From positions 20,529,913 to 20,593,912 of the forward strand of contig CM068547.1 of assembly GCA_035048495.1 (NCBI GenBank): 64,000 nt of DNA, read 5' to 3'. This document shows, piece after piece, positions 45,626 to 57,780 of this stretch; position 1 is the stretch's first letter; every line of letters begins with the position of its first letter. The translations under genes and the position numbers were made by a program. The DNA is from Euptelea pleiosperma. Lineage: Eukaryota > Streptophyta > Magnoliopsida > Ranunculales > Eupteleaceae. The notes below the pieces were generated by a model. It had not been told where the DNA came from, did not search any database, and was given only the letters and a program-made list of their open reading frames with translations.

Positions 45626-45634
45626 TATAAATAG
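45626..45634 (+). promoter_or_regulatory. TATA box of D1 5' LTR
   Basis: TATAAATAG just downstream of the CCAAT array. Also at 52651-52659 in the 3' LTR and at 32312-32320 and 63651-63659 (minus) in D2. Confidence 0.75.
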
Positions 45635-46482
45635 AACCCTTCTATGCCTTCTCTAAATACACACAGAGACACAGAGTGACTCAATCTTCAAGAGAGAGAA
45701 GCAAAGGCTTTATTTTTATTAGAGTATCCATTCAAAGAGCAAGAAGCTTATTTTCATTCACATCTTGTGAGCTTGTTCTCTTCTCAATCAAAGCCAAGAG
45801 CTTGATCTTTACTCAGCCTAGGTTTTCCACTTCTATATTCAACCTAGTAAGCCTGAGAGTACCAGTGTGACTCAACACCTTTTGACCAACTTGGGGTTCA
45901 GGGTGTACTGAATCCTTCACCTTCTGCAAAGGCGGGAGTGTTAAGAATTAAGATCGGAAGAGCCGGTCGAAGGTAGGTTTGGGGTGTACCAAACTGAAGA
46001 AGCAGATAAGGCTTCTTGGCTAGAAGGGCACGCGTAGATTCGTGGCGTTGATTCAGAGGACGTGGACGCATCGGCAATAGGCCTTGGTTAAGGTTGGAAG
46101 CAGTATTTGCAACGGTGCTACGTAGGTAACCTTTGTTTTGTTTAACTTTTCAGTTAGTGATACTTTCCGTCTGGACATGGTCCCGTGGTTTTTTCTTAGC
46201 TAAGGTTTTCACGTAAAAATATCTTATCTTATGTGATTGTTTGTTTGTATTCCGCAATCTATCCTGATTAGATCAAATGACAAAAAGACAATATACCACG
46301 GAGGTATATTTGATTTGAGTTGGTTGTGCTAATCCTTTTTCAAACAACCGAGGCATGAGATTTTATCCCCTTACCATCGACCAGTAAAACCGTGTAGGTA
46401 TTATTAATTTTAAATACCTAATCAAGCCCCCCCCCCTTCTAGGTATATTGAGTTAAAGAGAACGGACCAGTGGAATTTCAAT

Positions 46483-46493
46483 TGGTATCAGAG
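46483..46493 (+). other. Primer binding site of D1 (tRNA-iMet)
   Basis: TGGTATCAGAG, two bases after the LTR end TTTCA. The standard plant copia PBS. Confidence 0.95.
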
Positions 46494-46570
46494 TGGGTAT
46501 TTCTAATTAAGATTTAATCACCTGAATTTAGATTCCTGATAAACCAGTCCATTTTCATTAATTTGTCAAA

Positions 46571-48431
46571 ATGCAAAGAGAATGTGGAAATACATCCAGA
46601 CCTCCATTGTTTGATTGAGAAGACTATGCCTATTGGAAGGCTAAGATAAGGGCATTTCTAAAGTCCATAGATGAACAAGTCTAAATGTCTGTAGTGGATG
46701 GTTGGTCACCACCCACAATGGAAGTAGGAGATAAAATCATTCTTAAACCGAAAAACGACTAGACTAAATATGACATAGATTGTTGTTGTCTTAATAGCAA
46801 AGGGTTAAATGCTATTTTTAATGCTGTTGATAAGAATGAATTTAGAAGAATCTCCACTTGTTCCCTAGCTAAAGAACCATGGGACATACTTAGAGTCACA
46901 CATGAAGGAACGTCAGCCGTTAAGATTTCCAAACTTCAAATGCTGACATCCAAGTTCGAATCCATGAGAATGGAGGAGAATGATACCTTCACTGAATTTT
47001 ATGTCAAACTTAGTGATATTGTGAACTCTGCTCACAACTTGGGTGAGATCATTTCTGAATCAAAAGTTGTTCGAAAAATTTTGAGATCCTTACCTGATAG
47101 ATTTCAGGCTAAGGTCACTGCAATTGAAGAAAGCAAAGATGTTGATTCTCTTAAAGTCGATGAGTTGGTTGGGTCTCTACAAACTTATGAGATGAATTTG
47201 AGACAACCAAATAAACCAAAAGAAATTGCCCTTAAGGTTTTTGAAGCTCAAGATTTAGAGTCAGATGTTGACTTTGAAGTAGAAATAGCATTGTTCGTGA
47301 AAAAATTCAAAAAGTTCTTTCGTTCGAAAAATGATAGATTTAAGAACAATAAACAGTTTAATAAAACAGTAGAGCATGCCAGACCTCACGAGAGAGTAGC
47401 AGAAGTGACAGGAACCCTAGGGAAAGCCGCTCAAGCGATCCCCAATGTTTCAAATATAAGGGTTTTGGTCACTTTGCAAATGTGTGCCCAAACAAAGAAG
47501 AATACAAGGACAAGGCAAAAGCATTCAATACAACATGGGATGAAGAATCAGAAAATCATTTCGATAACTCTGATAGCAATGAAAAGACTGATAAGTATAC
47601 AGCTTTTGTTGTTCGTTTCAATAGTCCATATAGATCTCATGGAGAGTCCAAGAAAAGTGACGATGAGAGTTCAGAAGACTCTTACAATGGGGACTCTGAT
47701 GACTCGACAGTTGGTGTGAAAGAACTATACGAAGAATCGATAAAATATATCAAGGCTAACAAAGTTTTATCTGACAGGGTTAAATATCTTGACTCTGAAA
47801 ATGCAGCCTTAGTAATTGACACTGAAAAATTAAAAGTGTTGATTACTAATTTAGAGCAAGAGAATGAATCTCTGCTAAAGAAGAACAAGCCATTGGAACT
47901 TGCATGACACGCAAGGAATCCCTAGAGAAAGAGGTTCTCAAATCAAAAAGGGATGTGTCAGGATTCTCATTCAGCTCTGCAAAGCTTGATGAGATTCTTC
48001 GTGTGAGAAAAGTCTATGGAGACAAACAGGGTTTGGGTTACAAAAACAATCAAGAAAAAGGGTCTTCATCCAAGACAATTTTTGTTAAAGCCCAAGCTAT
48101 TCCCACACAGATCAATGACCAAATCAAAATGGTAAAAAGCAGTCGTCAGTGCAAATACTGTAAAAACATGGGTCATGTGATTAGAGACTGTCACAAGTTG
48201 AGAAGAGGACATCAAAATCCTCTAGAAAAAATGGTGAATACCACTCAGAATGTGAAAAGTCAGAGAATTCCTATAAAGACACATTATGAGATAAATTATT
48301 TGGATGTGCTATCTAGGAAGATGAAAGACCTTCTGGATAGGTTTAAAGAATTAATCAAGGAGATTGAGTCTCTTGAAAAATTCAAACAACCTCAGAGTTA
48401 TGTAACTCAAAAGAGGTCCTACGAGAGTTGA
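46571..48431 (+). pseudogene. gag: D1 gag (copia type), broken
   Basis: From the ATG at 46571 the frame shows the copia Gag N-terminus (EDYAYWKAK.RAFLKSI) and then the UBN2-type core (FTEFYVKLSDIVNSA, KILRSLPDRF) at 46940-47300. A first CCHC knuckle (CFKYKGFGHFANVCP, near 47446) has its second Cys replaced by Tyr. An acidic/coiled-coil stretch follows (47500-47900), then a second, intact knuckle CKYCKNMGHVIRDC (near 48150). Breaks: stops at 46616-46618, 46682-46684 and 46760-46762, one frameshift between about 47340 and 47410, and one near 47900. Two knuckles around a coiled coil suggest the SIRE/Maximus side of copia. It would have packaged RNA in virus-like particles; this copy cannot make full Gag. 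Confidence 0.88.
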
Positions 48432-49672
48432 TCCATCTGCCAAACTCACATCGGTATGGGTTAGGAAAGATTCTCTGAAGGAGAAATGTTCATCAATGTC
48501 ATATTTCTGAGCAATGTGCTCTCAATCCCCTCTTGTTCTCATATTCATATATTTTTGAGGGATTTTTATTTCTTTTTTATTTTGCTTCGTTTTGAAGAAT
48601 AAAAATTGTTAATATTTTAAAAAAATCAAAAGATCAAGTATTCAGAAAAATGTTAAAATTATTATTCTATATAATTTTGATGAGCAGTAATTTCTGAGAC
48701 ATTCCAAGAAAAATGACTTAACTGTTAGTAAATTTTTTTGCTAATCCAAGTATTATATCTTTTAATTGTTATGATTGGTAAATTTTTACTAGTATGCATT
48801 AGAAGATTATTGAAATAGTATATCTTACATTCACATGCACACTGAGTATTTCTGTGGGAATAGATTTGATAGAAATGTAAAATCTTGTATTATTGGAATT
48901 AGGAATAAACCTCTACTGATTATAACTTCAAATTAGTAGTGTTCCTGCCTTCAGTTGATTTCGAAACTGCATTATAGTCGACTATTGGCCTCCAAATGAG
49001 AGTTATTATTTTAAAGAAAAAGCTACCTCCACAAAAGTTAGAGTGAATGCCATCTGTATGGCCCTGTTTAAAATTAAAATCTGATTCTCATTGCTGTAGA
49101 AAAGGGCTACTTACATGGAGAGTGAAAGCTACCTATATTCAAAGTGAATAAAAATGGTGTAAAAGACAGCCAATTTGCTAGAAAATTTTTTATCCATCAA
49201 CAAATACCCATATACATGAGCGTATGTAAGAACCCTTAATAGCTCTAATGAGGATTTTATGATCGGATACAGGATACCTCCGAACTCTGATTCTTATGAG
49301 AAATTACGACTGAAATCGTATCTAGTACCACAGATAGACTTAGATCACTAACACATGATGATATTATTGTTAATATTTGAATCTATAAGTATTAGCAATA
49401 TGTGACTTGCGCAAATATCTAAAAGAATTAATATTTTTTTGATGAAGCAAAAGATTGCACTAACGTATTAGTTAATTCTCTCAAATCAGAATCAGTATTT
49501 ATTGCTTATCAAAATTGTCTTTATGAAGTAAATTCTATGTTTTTTTTGACGTTTTATCTTTTCTTGAGCAGTTTAAAAAGGATTTTTTTACTTGAAAAGA
49601 TTTTTTTGGGGGTCCTGGAAAATGAGCCTATTGGTTTAAAATTTTAAAAAAATAAAAAATTTTCGAACCAGT
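48432..49672 (+). mobile_element. D1 non-coding stretch where pol would be expected
   Basis: 1.2 kb, AT-rich, with no reverse transcriptase or integrase motif in any frame that I can see. It is collinear with D2 (54496-55200 and 57781-58160 reversed). Confidence 0.8.
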
Positions 49673-49772
49673 ACAATCGATTGGATGGTGTAGCCCAATC
49701 GATTGGACATCTCCAATCGATTGGAGAGTACAGTCCAATCGATTGAACAGTGCGACGTTCGGTTTTATAAAA
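49673..49772 (+). promoter_or_regulatory. Candidate internal promoter ahead of D1 ORF2
   Basis: Four CAATCGATTGG-type palindromes (49675-49745) are followed by TTTTATAAAAC (49763-49772), about 165 bp before the ORF2 ATG. This repeats the layout of the LTR U3 (array, then TATA). D2 has the same arrangement at 54350-54495. Inference: ORF2 may have its own promoter. Confidence 0.5.
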
Positions 49773-49813
49773 CCCAAAATAGGTCATTTTCAACCCCAAT
49801 CGCCTCCCAGATT

Positions 49814-49833
49814 TTTTTCAATCAATCGCAGGT
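49814..49833 (+). promoter_or_regulatory. Candidate 3' splice site ahead of ORF2
   Basis: A T-rich run followed by CAATCGCAG then GTGCCCGATC; D2 has TAG at the same place. It could be the acceptor of a subgenomic ORF2 mRNA. It is an alternative to the internal promoter. Weak evidence. Confidence 0.3.
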
Positions 49834-49937
49834 GCCCGATCTACTGTTCACATAAGGTTTTGTGGAGTGATTCTCTCGATTTCCTTGTTTTTCACTTCAC
49901 CCTCTTCGTTGAGCTTTTGGGGAATTTCTGAGCAAAA

Positions 49938-51327
49938 ATGGAGATTTTTTGGTATTTTCTTCCTTTCTTGGTGCTCATGGCGACTAATCATCGTCGTAGA
50001 AGAGCTATTGTGGTATCTAAAGAAGAAAGTGCTGATGAAGAACCGCTGGTTCAACGGACTCAATCACGAATCAAAAAGGGTGGTCGACTCAGTGGGTCAC
50101 GACATTCTGAGCAGGGTGAATCATCTAGAGGTCCTGGGAGAGCTCAGGGTCGTGCCCGTCATAGCGATATTCCTTTGGTGAGTACTCCTATTTCCCCGTT
50201 CATTTTCGATTCCGCTAGAGATCGCTTTAAGCATTTCTCTGGTCTCACTACTGAGAGAGTAGTTGAGTTTAGTACCATTTTGGGTACTATGGTCCATTCA
50301 CAGTTCGTATCTCGCGAGTAGATTCCTATCACTCGCTTGACCATTCCATTTTACCCTGTCCTGGTTAAACTTTTTTATGCCAATATGCACACCATTCAGT
50401 ATGATGACCCGAGTGAGCTATCCTTCCAGACTTTTGTCTCTGGGGCTTACCTGAATATTACACCTGATCTTATCTCTACCTTGTTGGACATACCTTGTCC
50501 ACCTACCTCATATGAGTACATTCCTAGGACTCGTGAGATGACGACTTCTAGGGTCATCTTGACCGAGACTCTCACAGGGCAGATATTTGACTGGAGTACC
50601 TTCATACCTCTTACATTTTTTCTCCTTGAGTATCGTCTGTTGCACCTCATCTGTGGGTACAACATTGATTCACCTGGCAATGGGGCACAGGTGAATGTTG
50701 ATCGTCTTCAGCTTCTTTACCATCTAGGCACTGGATTTGTCATTGACCTTCCGAGGTTCATTTTTAGAGCCATGGTTAGAGCAGGTAGCCAGTTGGCTAA
50801 CCATCCTTGTTTCCCATTCCCTCTACTGGTGAGCTCTATCTTACTTCATTTGGATGTGGCGATTCGAGCCAATGAGGAGGTGTGCTCTCCCATGGGGCCT
50901 ATTGGGCCTTCGACTATCAAAAAGAGCATGTCTCAGGTTCGGAGAGTGACAGATATACCTCCACACTTTGATGATATTTTCTTTGAGGATTTAGGGGACG
51001 ATATCGAGCCATGGGGTCAGCAGCCAGATACTGATATACATCTTCCAGAGACACAACCATCTTTTGACCAGCCTCCTGAGATGCCTGCTCCTTACTCCTT
51101 TGAGTCTCTTCATCATCAGATTGTGGTATTCGATCAAGCGTCTCACAGCGCATGAGGAGCGGACGGCACAGAGCTTTCGTCGATTAGAGGAGGGTCAGGA
51201 GAGGATGTCGGGTTCCATGTACGATATGCAGCGTTACATGGAGTACCAGTTCACCATGATGGGATTTGGACAGCATCCACCAGCTCATGGCCCTGATCAG
51301 CATGATGGTGTTGGACTATCTACATAG
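49938..51327 (+). pseudogene. D1 ORF2: possible 'putative plant transposon protein' gene, broken
   Basis: The frame opens at ATG 49938 with a short hydrophobic run (MEIFWYFLPFLVLM), and a second ATG at 49977 starts a basic segment (TNHRRRRAIVVS). A TAG at 50319-50321 (Trp in D2) and an extra base near 51136 break it; the C-terminus continues in another frame to 51327. The middle (50337-50800: TIPFYPVLVKLFYANMHTI, then FVSGAYLNITPDLISTLL) fits my memory of the plant-specific transposon-associated domain Transposase_32, with its V..FYAN and GxxI...I..LL pattern. The C-terminus (SFRRLEEGQERM) is probably helical. It sits just before the 3' PPT, the place of env-like genes in some copia elements. 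The family call is tentative; the function is unknown. Confidence 0.6.
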
Positions 51328-51907
51328 ACTCCTGGAGAGAGTCATCTTGAGAGTTATCAGGTGTTTTTATATTTTGTTATTCTTGTACACCGATAAATTC
51401 AAATTATGTATGGTTATACTCTACTTGTGTTATATTGTGTTACAAGATATAAACCAGTATGTATTTGGTTATGGATGTATATATTGCACTTGTTTCTCAT
51501 GATATTCTTCATTGCATGCTTATTATTTGTTTATATTTCTGTACCTTTGTCAATCTGTGACAAAAAGGGGGAGAGAAAATCAAAGCGGTAAAATAAGTTG
51601 ATCCATGAGATAGGGAGAGAGAAATTTAGGGGGAGAAAAATTTTTCATTATTTTTCCAATTTCTCTACTTGTGATGTGCATAATTAAACTCACTGCATTT
51701 TATATGAATTATTGATTACCGATGATATTACATGGTATGTATTGTTGGTAGAATGTGCAGGGAACAGATCAAAAGTCATTACACTATATCTATTCGATTA
51801 TCTCCAAGAGAATGTGAGATAGTAAGTGAATCATATAAGAGGGTGGGATTGTATTTTCTATTTTTTACCTTCTTTATAATTAAATGTTTTTTTGTCACGG
51901 AATTGCC
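51328..51907 (+). mobile_element. D1 untranslated region between ORF2 and PPT
   Basis: AT-rich, no coding capacity seen. Short frames (51406-51591) are hydrophobic by composition. Confidence 0.75.
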
Positions 51908-51919
51908 AAAGGGGGAGAT
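51908..51919 (+). other. Polypurine tract of D1
   Basis: AAAGGGGGAGAT immediately before the 3' LTR start TGTAAGG. Confidence 0.95.
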
Positions 51920-53445
51920 TGTAAGGAATATTTTCATATTTAATTTGGCAAAGATTCTGTTTGACATAAAAACATTCTTGTAACCGTTCCTATGAGCTCT
52001 AGTGTAACGTGAAGATGTCGTGGTACACATACTTCGCCAACTACGTGAAGACTAAAAGGCAGAGACAACAAGAATCAGACGGTTGACGATAGGAGTCATC
52101 TGAGTAACTGCCAATTTGTCAATTAATGATCGTGTACGCTCGATTAGAAAGGTAAGTGACTTGATGGCCATAGGAGTTGATTAAAATGAACAAAATATAA
52201 TGGTCAGACTTAGTACTTTGGTAGCCCCGAGTCAAAGTCAATTATATTGACTAGTGGGAAAGTCCAATCGATTGGAGACACTGTGTAATCGATTAGAGAC
52301 TACGAGACAGAAACATATTTGAGTACAATCGATTAGAGACTCTGTGAAGTCGATTGGAGCCTTCGGGACAGAAATCTTTCTGAGTACAATCGATTGGAGA
52401 CTCTAGGTAGTCGATTGGAGCCTTCGAGATAGAAAGTTATGTCAAATCGATTGGAGAACCCTGTGCAATCGATTGGTGCCTTCGGAACATAAAACTTATT
52501 GAGCCCAATCGATTGGACACTTATCCCCAATGTCCAATCGATTGGACCAAGTATACAACCGATTGGACCTTGAACAGAATCAGTTTTCTCATATCCAAAA
52601 TTCATGGTTCCATTATCCTACGTTCCTCACGACACAGGGTCTTGGAATTCTATAAATAGAACCCTTCTATGCCTTCTCTAAATACACACAAAGACACAGA
52701 GTGACTCAATCTTCAAAAGAGAAAAGTAAAGGCTTTATATTTATTAGAGTGTCCATTCGAAGAGCTAGAAACTTATTTTCATTCACATCTTGTGAGCTTG
52801 TTCTCTTCTCGATGAAAGCCAAGAGTACCAGTGTGACTCAACACCTTTTGAGCAACTTGGGGTTCAGGGTGTACTGAATCCTTCACCTTCTGCAAAGGCG
52901 GGAGTGTTAAGAATTAAGATCGAAAGAGCCGGTCGAAGGTAGGTTTGGGGAGTACCAAACTGAACAAGCGGATAAGGCTTCTTGGCTGGAAGGGCGCTCG
53001 TAGATTCGTGGCGTTGATTCAGAGGACGTGGATGCATCGGCAGTGGGCCTTGCCTAAGGTTGGAAGTGGTATTTGCAACGGTACTATGTAAGTAACCTTT
53101 GTTTCGTTTAACTTTTCAGTTAGTGATACTTTCTGTCTAGACATGGTCCCGTGGTTTTTCCTTGGCTAAGGTTTCCACGTAAAAATATCTCGTCTTGTGT
53201 GATTGTTTGTTTGTATTCCACAATCTATCCTGATTAGATCAAACGACAAAAAGACAATATACCACGGAGGTATATTTGATTTGAGTCGGTTGTGATGATA
53301 ATCCTTTTCAAACAACCGAGGTATGAGATTTCATCCCTTTACCATCGACCAGTAAAACTGTGTAGGTATTATTAATTTTAAATACCTAATCAACATCCCC
53401 ATTCTAGGTATATTGAGTTAAAGAGAACGGACCAGTGAAATTTCA
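51920..53445 (+). repeat. D1 3' LTR
   Basis: 1526 bp. It differs from the 5' LTR by many substitutions and several small deletions (for example in the CCAAT array and near 52810), so D1 is clearly older than A or C. Confidence 0.95.
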
Positions 53446-54079
53446 CATACAATAAGGTATTGACACATGTCACACACACATAAATCACATAAAATAGTCT
53501 AAATACAAAAAAAATCACAAAAAGTTCAAAGCCCCGAAAAAGTGTCAAATGACATCAGAATGACCTGAAAGTGATTCACGGGTCCCACACTCCTATGAAA
53601 TAAATAAAATATAATTAAATATTATTTTTTAAAAATATAAGAATGGAAGAAAAATTCAAAAATTACGAAAATACTATTTTTGTCAAAATCTCCCAAAATC
53701 TTCGACTAGAGTTTTCATGTCTCAAGAAAGATTCCAAATTTCACAAGTAAGTTGGTAATGATAAAATAGGAATATTTTTTGTGTCTTTGGCACACAAAAT
53801 AATTTTTTTATAAAAGTTCCGGAATGTTAGCTGGGGAAAGAAAAAGTCCCCTACAAGTTATAGTTCATTATTCTTAGTAGGAATTTTGCCCTAAAGAACG
53901 AGTTTAAAAGATAGCAGGTTTTTCAAAGTTGTCAGAATGAAACCAAATTAAACATATAGACTCAACAATGATATTAAACCATAAAAATAATAATAGAAGT
54001 CTAAAAAAGGTTTAGGTTTTCATTATTAGATAAATTTACCATAATACCCTAAAATGAAAGTTCAGGGTATTACATTCAT

Positions 54080-54180
54080 CATCGGCACTCTCTTCTTCTG
54101 AGACCACAATTGTTCTTCTACGACGAGGATTTGTCGTCATAAGAACCAAAAAAGAAAGAAAATACCAAAACAACTCCATT
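54080..54180 (-). pseudogene. D2 ORF2, N-terminal part
   Basis: The minus strand starts at ATG 54178-54180 with MELFWYFLSFLVLM, closely matching D1, then a basic segment. It is cut by C2 at 54079 and resumes at 40115, then at 37476 after B2. Confidence 0.8.
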
Positions 54181-55200
54181 TTCACCCAAAAAATCCCAAA
54201 TTCCAACGAAGAAGATGAAGTAGAAAATTGGAGAAATCAAGAGAATCATTCCACAAAACAGTATGGGAATAGTAGATCGGGCACCTACGATCGATTGGGA
54301 GAAATCTATGAGGCGATTGGATCGATTTGGGTTGAAAATGACCCATTTTGGGTTTTATAAAAACGAACGCCGCACTGTCCAATCGATTGGGTTAAGTGGC
54401 CAATTGATTGGAGCAAAGCCAATCGATTGAGCCGTACTCTCTAATCGATTGGAGATGTCCGATCGATTGGTCTGTATAGTCCAATCGATTGGACTAGGGC
54501 TCCGAATAAAAAATATTTTTTTTTAATTTTTAAAACCAATAGGCTCATTTTCCAAGACCCCCAATAAAATCTTTTCAAATATCATTGAGTCTATTAAAGA
54601 AAAAATAACTAACACATTAGTTCAATCTTTTGCTACATCAGAAATATCAACTCTTTTAGACATTACCGCAAGTCACAAATCACTAGTAATCATAGATTCA
54701 AATATCAATAGTAATATCATCAAGTGTAAGTGATCTGATTTTATCTATGGTACTGGATAAGATTTTAGTAATAATTTCTCATAAAAATCAGAATCTGGAG
54801 GTATCATGTATCCAATCATAAAATCCTCATTAGAGTTATTAAGGGTTCTCACATACACTCATGTATACGGGTATTTGCTGATAGATAAGAATTTTTCTAG
54901 CAAATTGGCTGTCTTTTACACCATTTTTATTCACTTTGAATATAAGTAGCTTTCACTCTCTATGTAGGTAGCCCTTTTCTATAGCAATAAGAATCAGATT
55001 TCAATTTCAAATAAGGCCATACAAATGGCTTTCACACTCATTTTTAGAGCTAGCTTTTTCCTTACAATAGTAACTCACATTGGGAGGCCAACAGTCGACT
55101 ATAGTGCAATTTTAAATCAACTGAAGGCAGGACCACTACTAATTTGAAGTTATAGTCAGTAGAGGTTTATTCTTAATACCAATAATACAAGATCTCACAC
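54181..55200 (-). mobile_element. D2 region upstream of ORF2, with CCAAT array
   Basis: Includes the TATA-like TTTTATAAAA (54353-54362, minus), CAATCGATTGG-type palindromes (54375-54495) and AT-rich non-coding sequence collinear with 48900-49670 of D1. Interrupted by B3 at 55201. Confidence 0.85.
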
Positions 55201-57775
55201 TGATATTCGCTCAAAAGTGCTTATTGTAAGCAATTATCCTTTTAGCGTTATTGCATTCTCCTACGTTAAAATGCTCTATTTATCTACTTTTCTACGTAAG
55301 AGTCTCTTTTGTTGCGTAGAACACACTTTTCTGGACGAAATGGTATATTTGCATGCATTAAACATATTTTCGGAAGTCTAGACATGTAGTCATTCTGATA
55401 GAGTCTCATTACGCGCTTCTTCTATCGTAGGAAACCCCGATGGGAAAATTCTCGAGACTTGCGAGCCCACATCGATCAGGAAAGCCCATTATCAAAGTTT
55501 AAAGAGCCCACATGCTATGACTAGAAGATATGGGCCAAATATGGGCTGAATAAGATGACCAAAAAGCCAGCCCAAAGAACGAAGAGAGTAGGAGAGCCAA
55601 TGACCAAGAGACGGACCAAAGCGTTTAAAGCCACATGAGTCAGCAAGGAATGATAGTCTACTCTACTGGAGAAGCATGAGGATGGTCACAGTGAAGACCA
55701 GGGTTCCAGACCCTCTGCCAATACTTTTCTCCATTTTTTTGATACTTTCTCTCTCATCTCTTCTTATTCTCTCTCTCTCTTCATCTCTCGATCCTCGAAT
55801 CTACTGACCTAACCCCAGAACTCCTACCCTTCGGCTCTATCTCATCTCCCTTAGCTTTCTGACCGTTGGATCTTCCATCGGACCATTGGATCTTCAATCG
55901 GACCATTGGATCTCTCTAGATCCGTCGATCTACCAATCTGGGTCCCAATCAAGTCACCATCCATCCGATCGCCATCAGATGGATCCGTTGTGGGCCAGTA
56001 ACCGGGCCCATCATCATCGACCCGCTGTCCGACCAGTTAGTGGACCCCGTGAATTTCCAAAGAATTTTAATTAAATTTCAAAAAAACGGGGGGTCCACTA
56101 ATTGGGGAGATTCCCCATAGAAAAGTAGATTTTTACTTTAAAAAAAATATATATATATATATATTTTTATATATATATATATATATTTTTTTTTTATTTT
56201 CAAAAATACCCTATTTCCATTAAAGGAAATAGGGAGCTTTATAAGAGGAGGGAGAAGGGTTCGTTCGAACCCTAATCCCCCTCCAATCTCTTTCTCTCCT
56301 CCCCCAAATCATTTTCGAACATTTTCCTCTCCTCCTTCTCCTTCTTTTTCTTCTTTCTCTTTCTCCTCTTCTTCATCTTCTTCATGTCTTCGCCGGAGTT
56401 GCCTGGTAAGGCTTCCTCCTCCTCCTCTTCTTCTCCTCTTCTTCTTCTTCTTCTTCTTCTTCATCCGTTCCCCCTTGCTGCTGTGTGCAGCACCATTTCC
56501 TCCGCCTACAACCACCATCTTCTTCATCCTCGTGCTCCACCACCACCTGCAACAGCGCTCCACCGTCCACCACTGCCTTCTATTCTCTCCCCAAGAAAAC
56601 AAAGGGGAGAAGAAGAAAAGATAGGAGGCCGTTGGCTTCAACTTTTATGGTTCTCCTTCTCCACGAGGTCTCTTAAGCCGTGAAGCTTCTCCCTTCAAGT
56701 ACCGCTCGATTCCTCTCCTTCAACAAATCAGGTTGCTGAATTTGCAACCTTCTATCCACACCTCCAGATCTGAACGTCTCATGGTTCACCACTGTGCAAC
56801 CACGAACTTGCTACACTCCATCTCCTTCACCGCCAAACCACAGCGCCTCCACATTGTAGCATACAGCAACCCATAGCACCTCCACTCGCGCGCAGCTGCT
56901 GCGTTCATCACCATCTCACCTACTGCTCCGCCTCCCATCTTCCTTGCAGCCATTGCAACTACCACCTCCTCAAACTGTGTTGCCCCCCCCCCCCTTTCCT
57001 TGGAGATCCATCTGCCATCCACTTTCTCCATCTTTTCCACTGTTTCTCTCCCTTGTTAGAGAATCACGATTTCCACCACCGTTTCCACCACCGTAGTGAC
57101 AGCCATTAGATCTCTACCACGTGGATTGATCCTCCACCTCTTACATCACCGCCAGCCACCCTTTGTCGCACCGAACATCAACGTTGAAGAAAGCCTTGCA
57201 CCACTGGACGCACGCCGTACAAATCTCTAGCCGCCAGCCAACACGCTCTCTCCAGCCAATGAACCACCATCTCCATGACCCGAAGGCCAGCAACCTCTCC
57301 CTCAAATCCCTTTCAAGAATCATGGTAAGCATTTCTTCCTCTTTCTACTTTCTCTCTCTAGATTAGGTTTCTCTATCCTTCTCTAATTCTCTCTAAATCT
57401 CTTTCTCTTTCTATTTCTTCATCTCTCTCTCTCTCTATTTTATCACTTTCTCTCTCTAGAACATCTATCTCTCTCTAGATTTCTTTACTTTCTCTCTCTC
57501 TAATTTAGTTTTACTGCTTTCTAGATTAATTGTTTCATGTTTGAGTTGTAAGTTACATTTGAATTCATGAAATAAAGTTATTTTGATTCAAGATCGATAA
57601 GTTCGTCATTTTATGTTCAGAGTTGCACTAACCCGACTAATCCCGAGTGCGGATCGACATCCGACACGAATCCCTATACAAATCTGTCAATTTTGCAGGA
57701 TAATCGGATTAAAATTATAAATCTTGTTGATCGAAGGGTTTCCGTAACCAACGACGCGGAAAAACCCTATTTTCA
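55201..57775 (+). mobile_element. Solo LTR B3
   Basis: 2575 bp, TGATATTCGC to CCTATTTTCA, TSD CACAC at 55196-55200 and 57776-57780. Its first 40 bases are A-like (CTCAAAAGTGCTTATT) and its U3 is B-like. tRNA-like block at about 55650-55713; TA repeats at 56149-56186; TTTATAAG at 56238-56245; only half of the usual hairpin (56392-56402) remains. Confidence 0.95.
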
Positions 57776-57780
57776 CACAC

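Larger units (their letters stand above)
44859..46480 (+). repeat. D1 5' LTR
   Basis: 1622 bp, TGTAAGGAATA to TGGAATTTCA. U3 carries the palindromic CCAAT array (45205-45545) followed by a TATA box (45626-45634). It is about 100 bp longer than the 3' LTR. Confidence 0.95.
44859..53445 (+). mobile_element. Element D1: complete copia-like, pol-less LTR retrotransposon
   Basis: 8587 bp, TSD CATAC at 44854-44858 and 53446-53450. The 5' LTR is 44859-46480 and the 3' LTR 51920-53445. The PBS matches tRNA-Met and the PPT is AAAGGGGGAGAT. The order is gag, about 1.3 kb non-coding, then ORF2. No protease, integrase, RT or RNase H reading frame lies in the 5.4-kb interior. D2 has the same layout, so the absence of pol is a feature of the family. 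The Gag type is Ty1/copia, perhaps the SIRE/Maximus side. Confidence 0.95.
40116..54074 (-). mobile_element. Solo LTR C2 (with C3 and D1 inside)
   Basis: Segments 40116-41032, 43089-44858 and 53451-54074 form one C-type LTR of about 3.3 kb on the minus strand (TGTAATACCCTGAAC...CGTGACA). Its TSD is TTCAT at 40111-40115 and 54075-54079. It holds about six ~190-bp units (43090-44120) and the splice-donor-like site (44370-44378). It is visibly diverged from element C, so it is an older insertion. Confidence 0.93.

Noticed and set aside
45149..45634. ORFs across the CCAATCGATTGG array (118 and 133 codons)
   Set aside because: The repeated SID/AIDW-like peptide runs are translations of the 12-bp palindrome; there is no gene.
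49743..49931. 62-codon ORF upstream of ORF2, with a similar one in D2 (54182-54382)
   Set aside because: It overlaps the TATA-like site and has no recognised motif. The similarity is no more than expected from DNA relatedness of D1 and D2.
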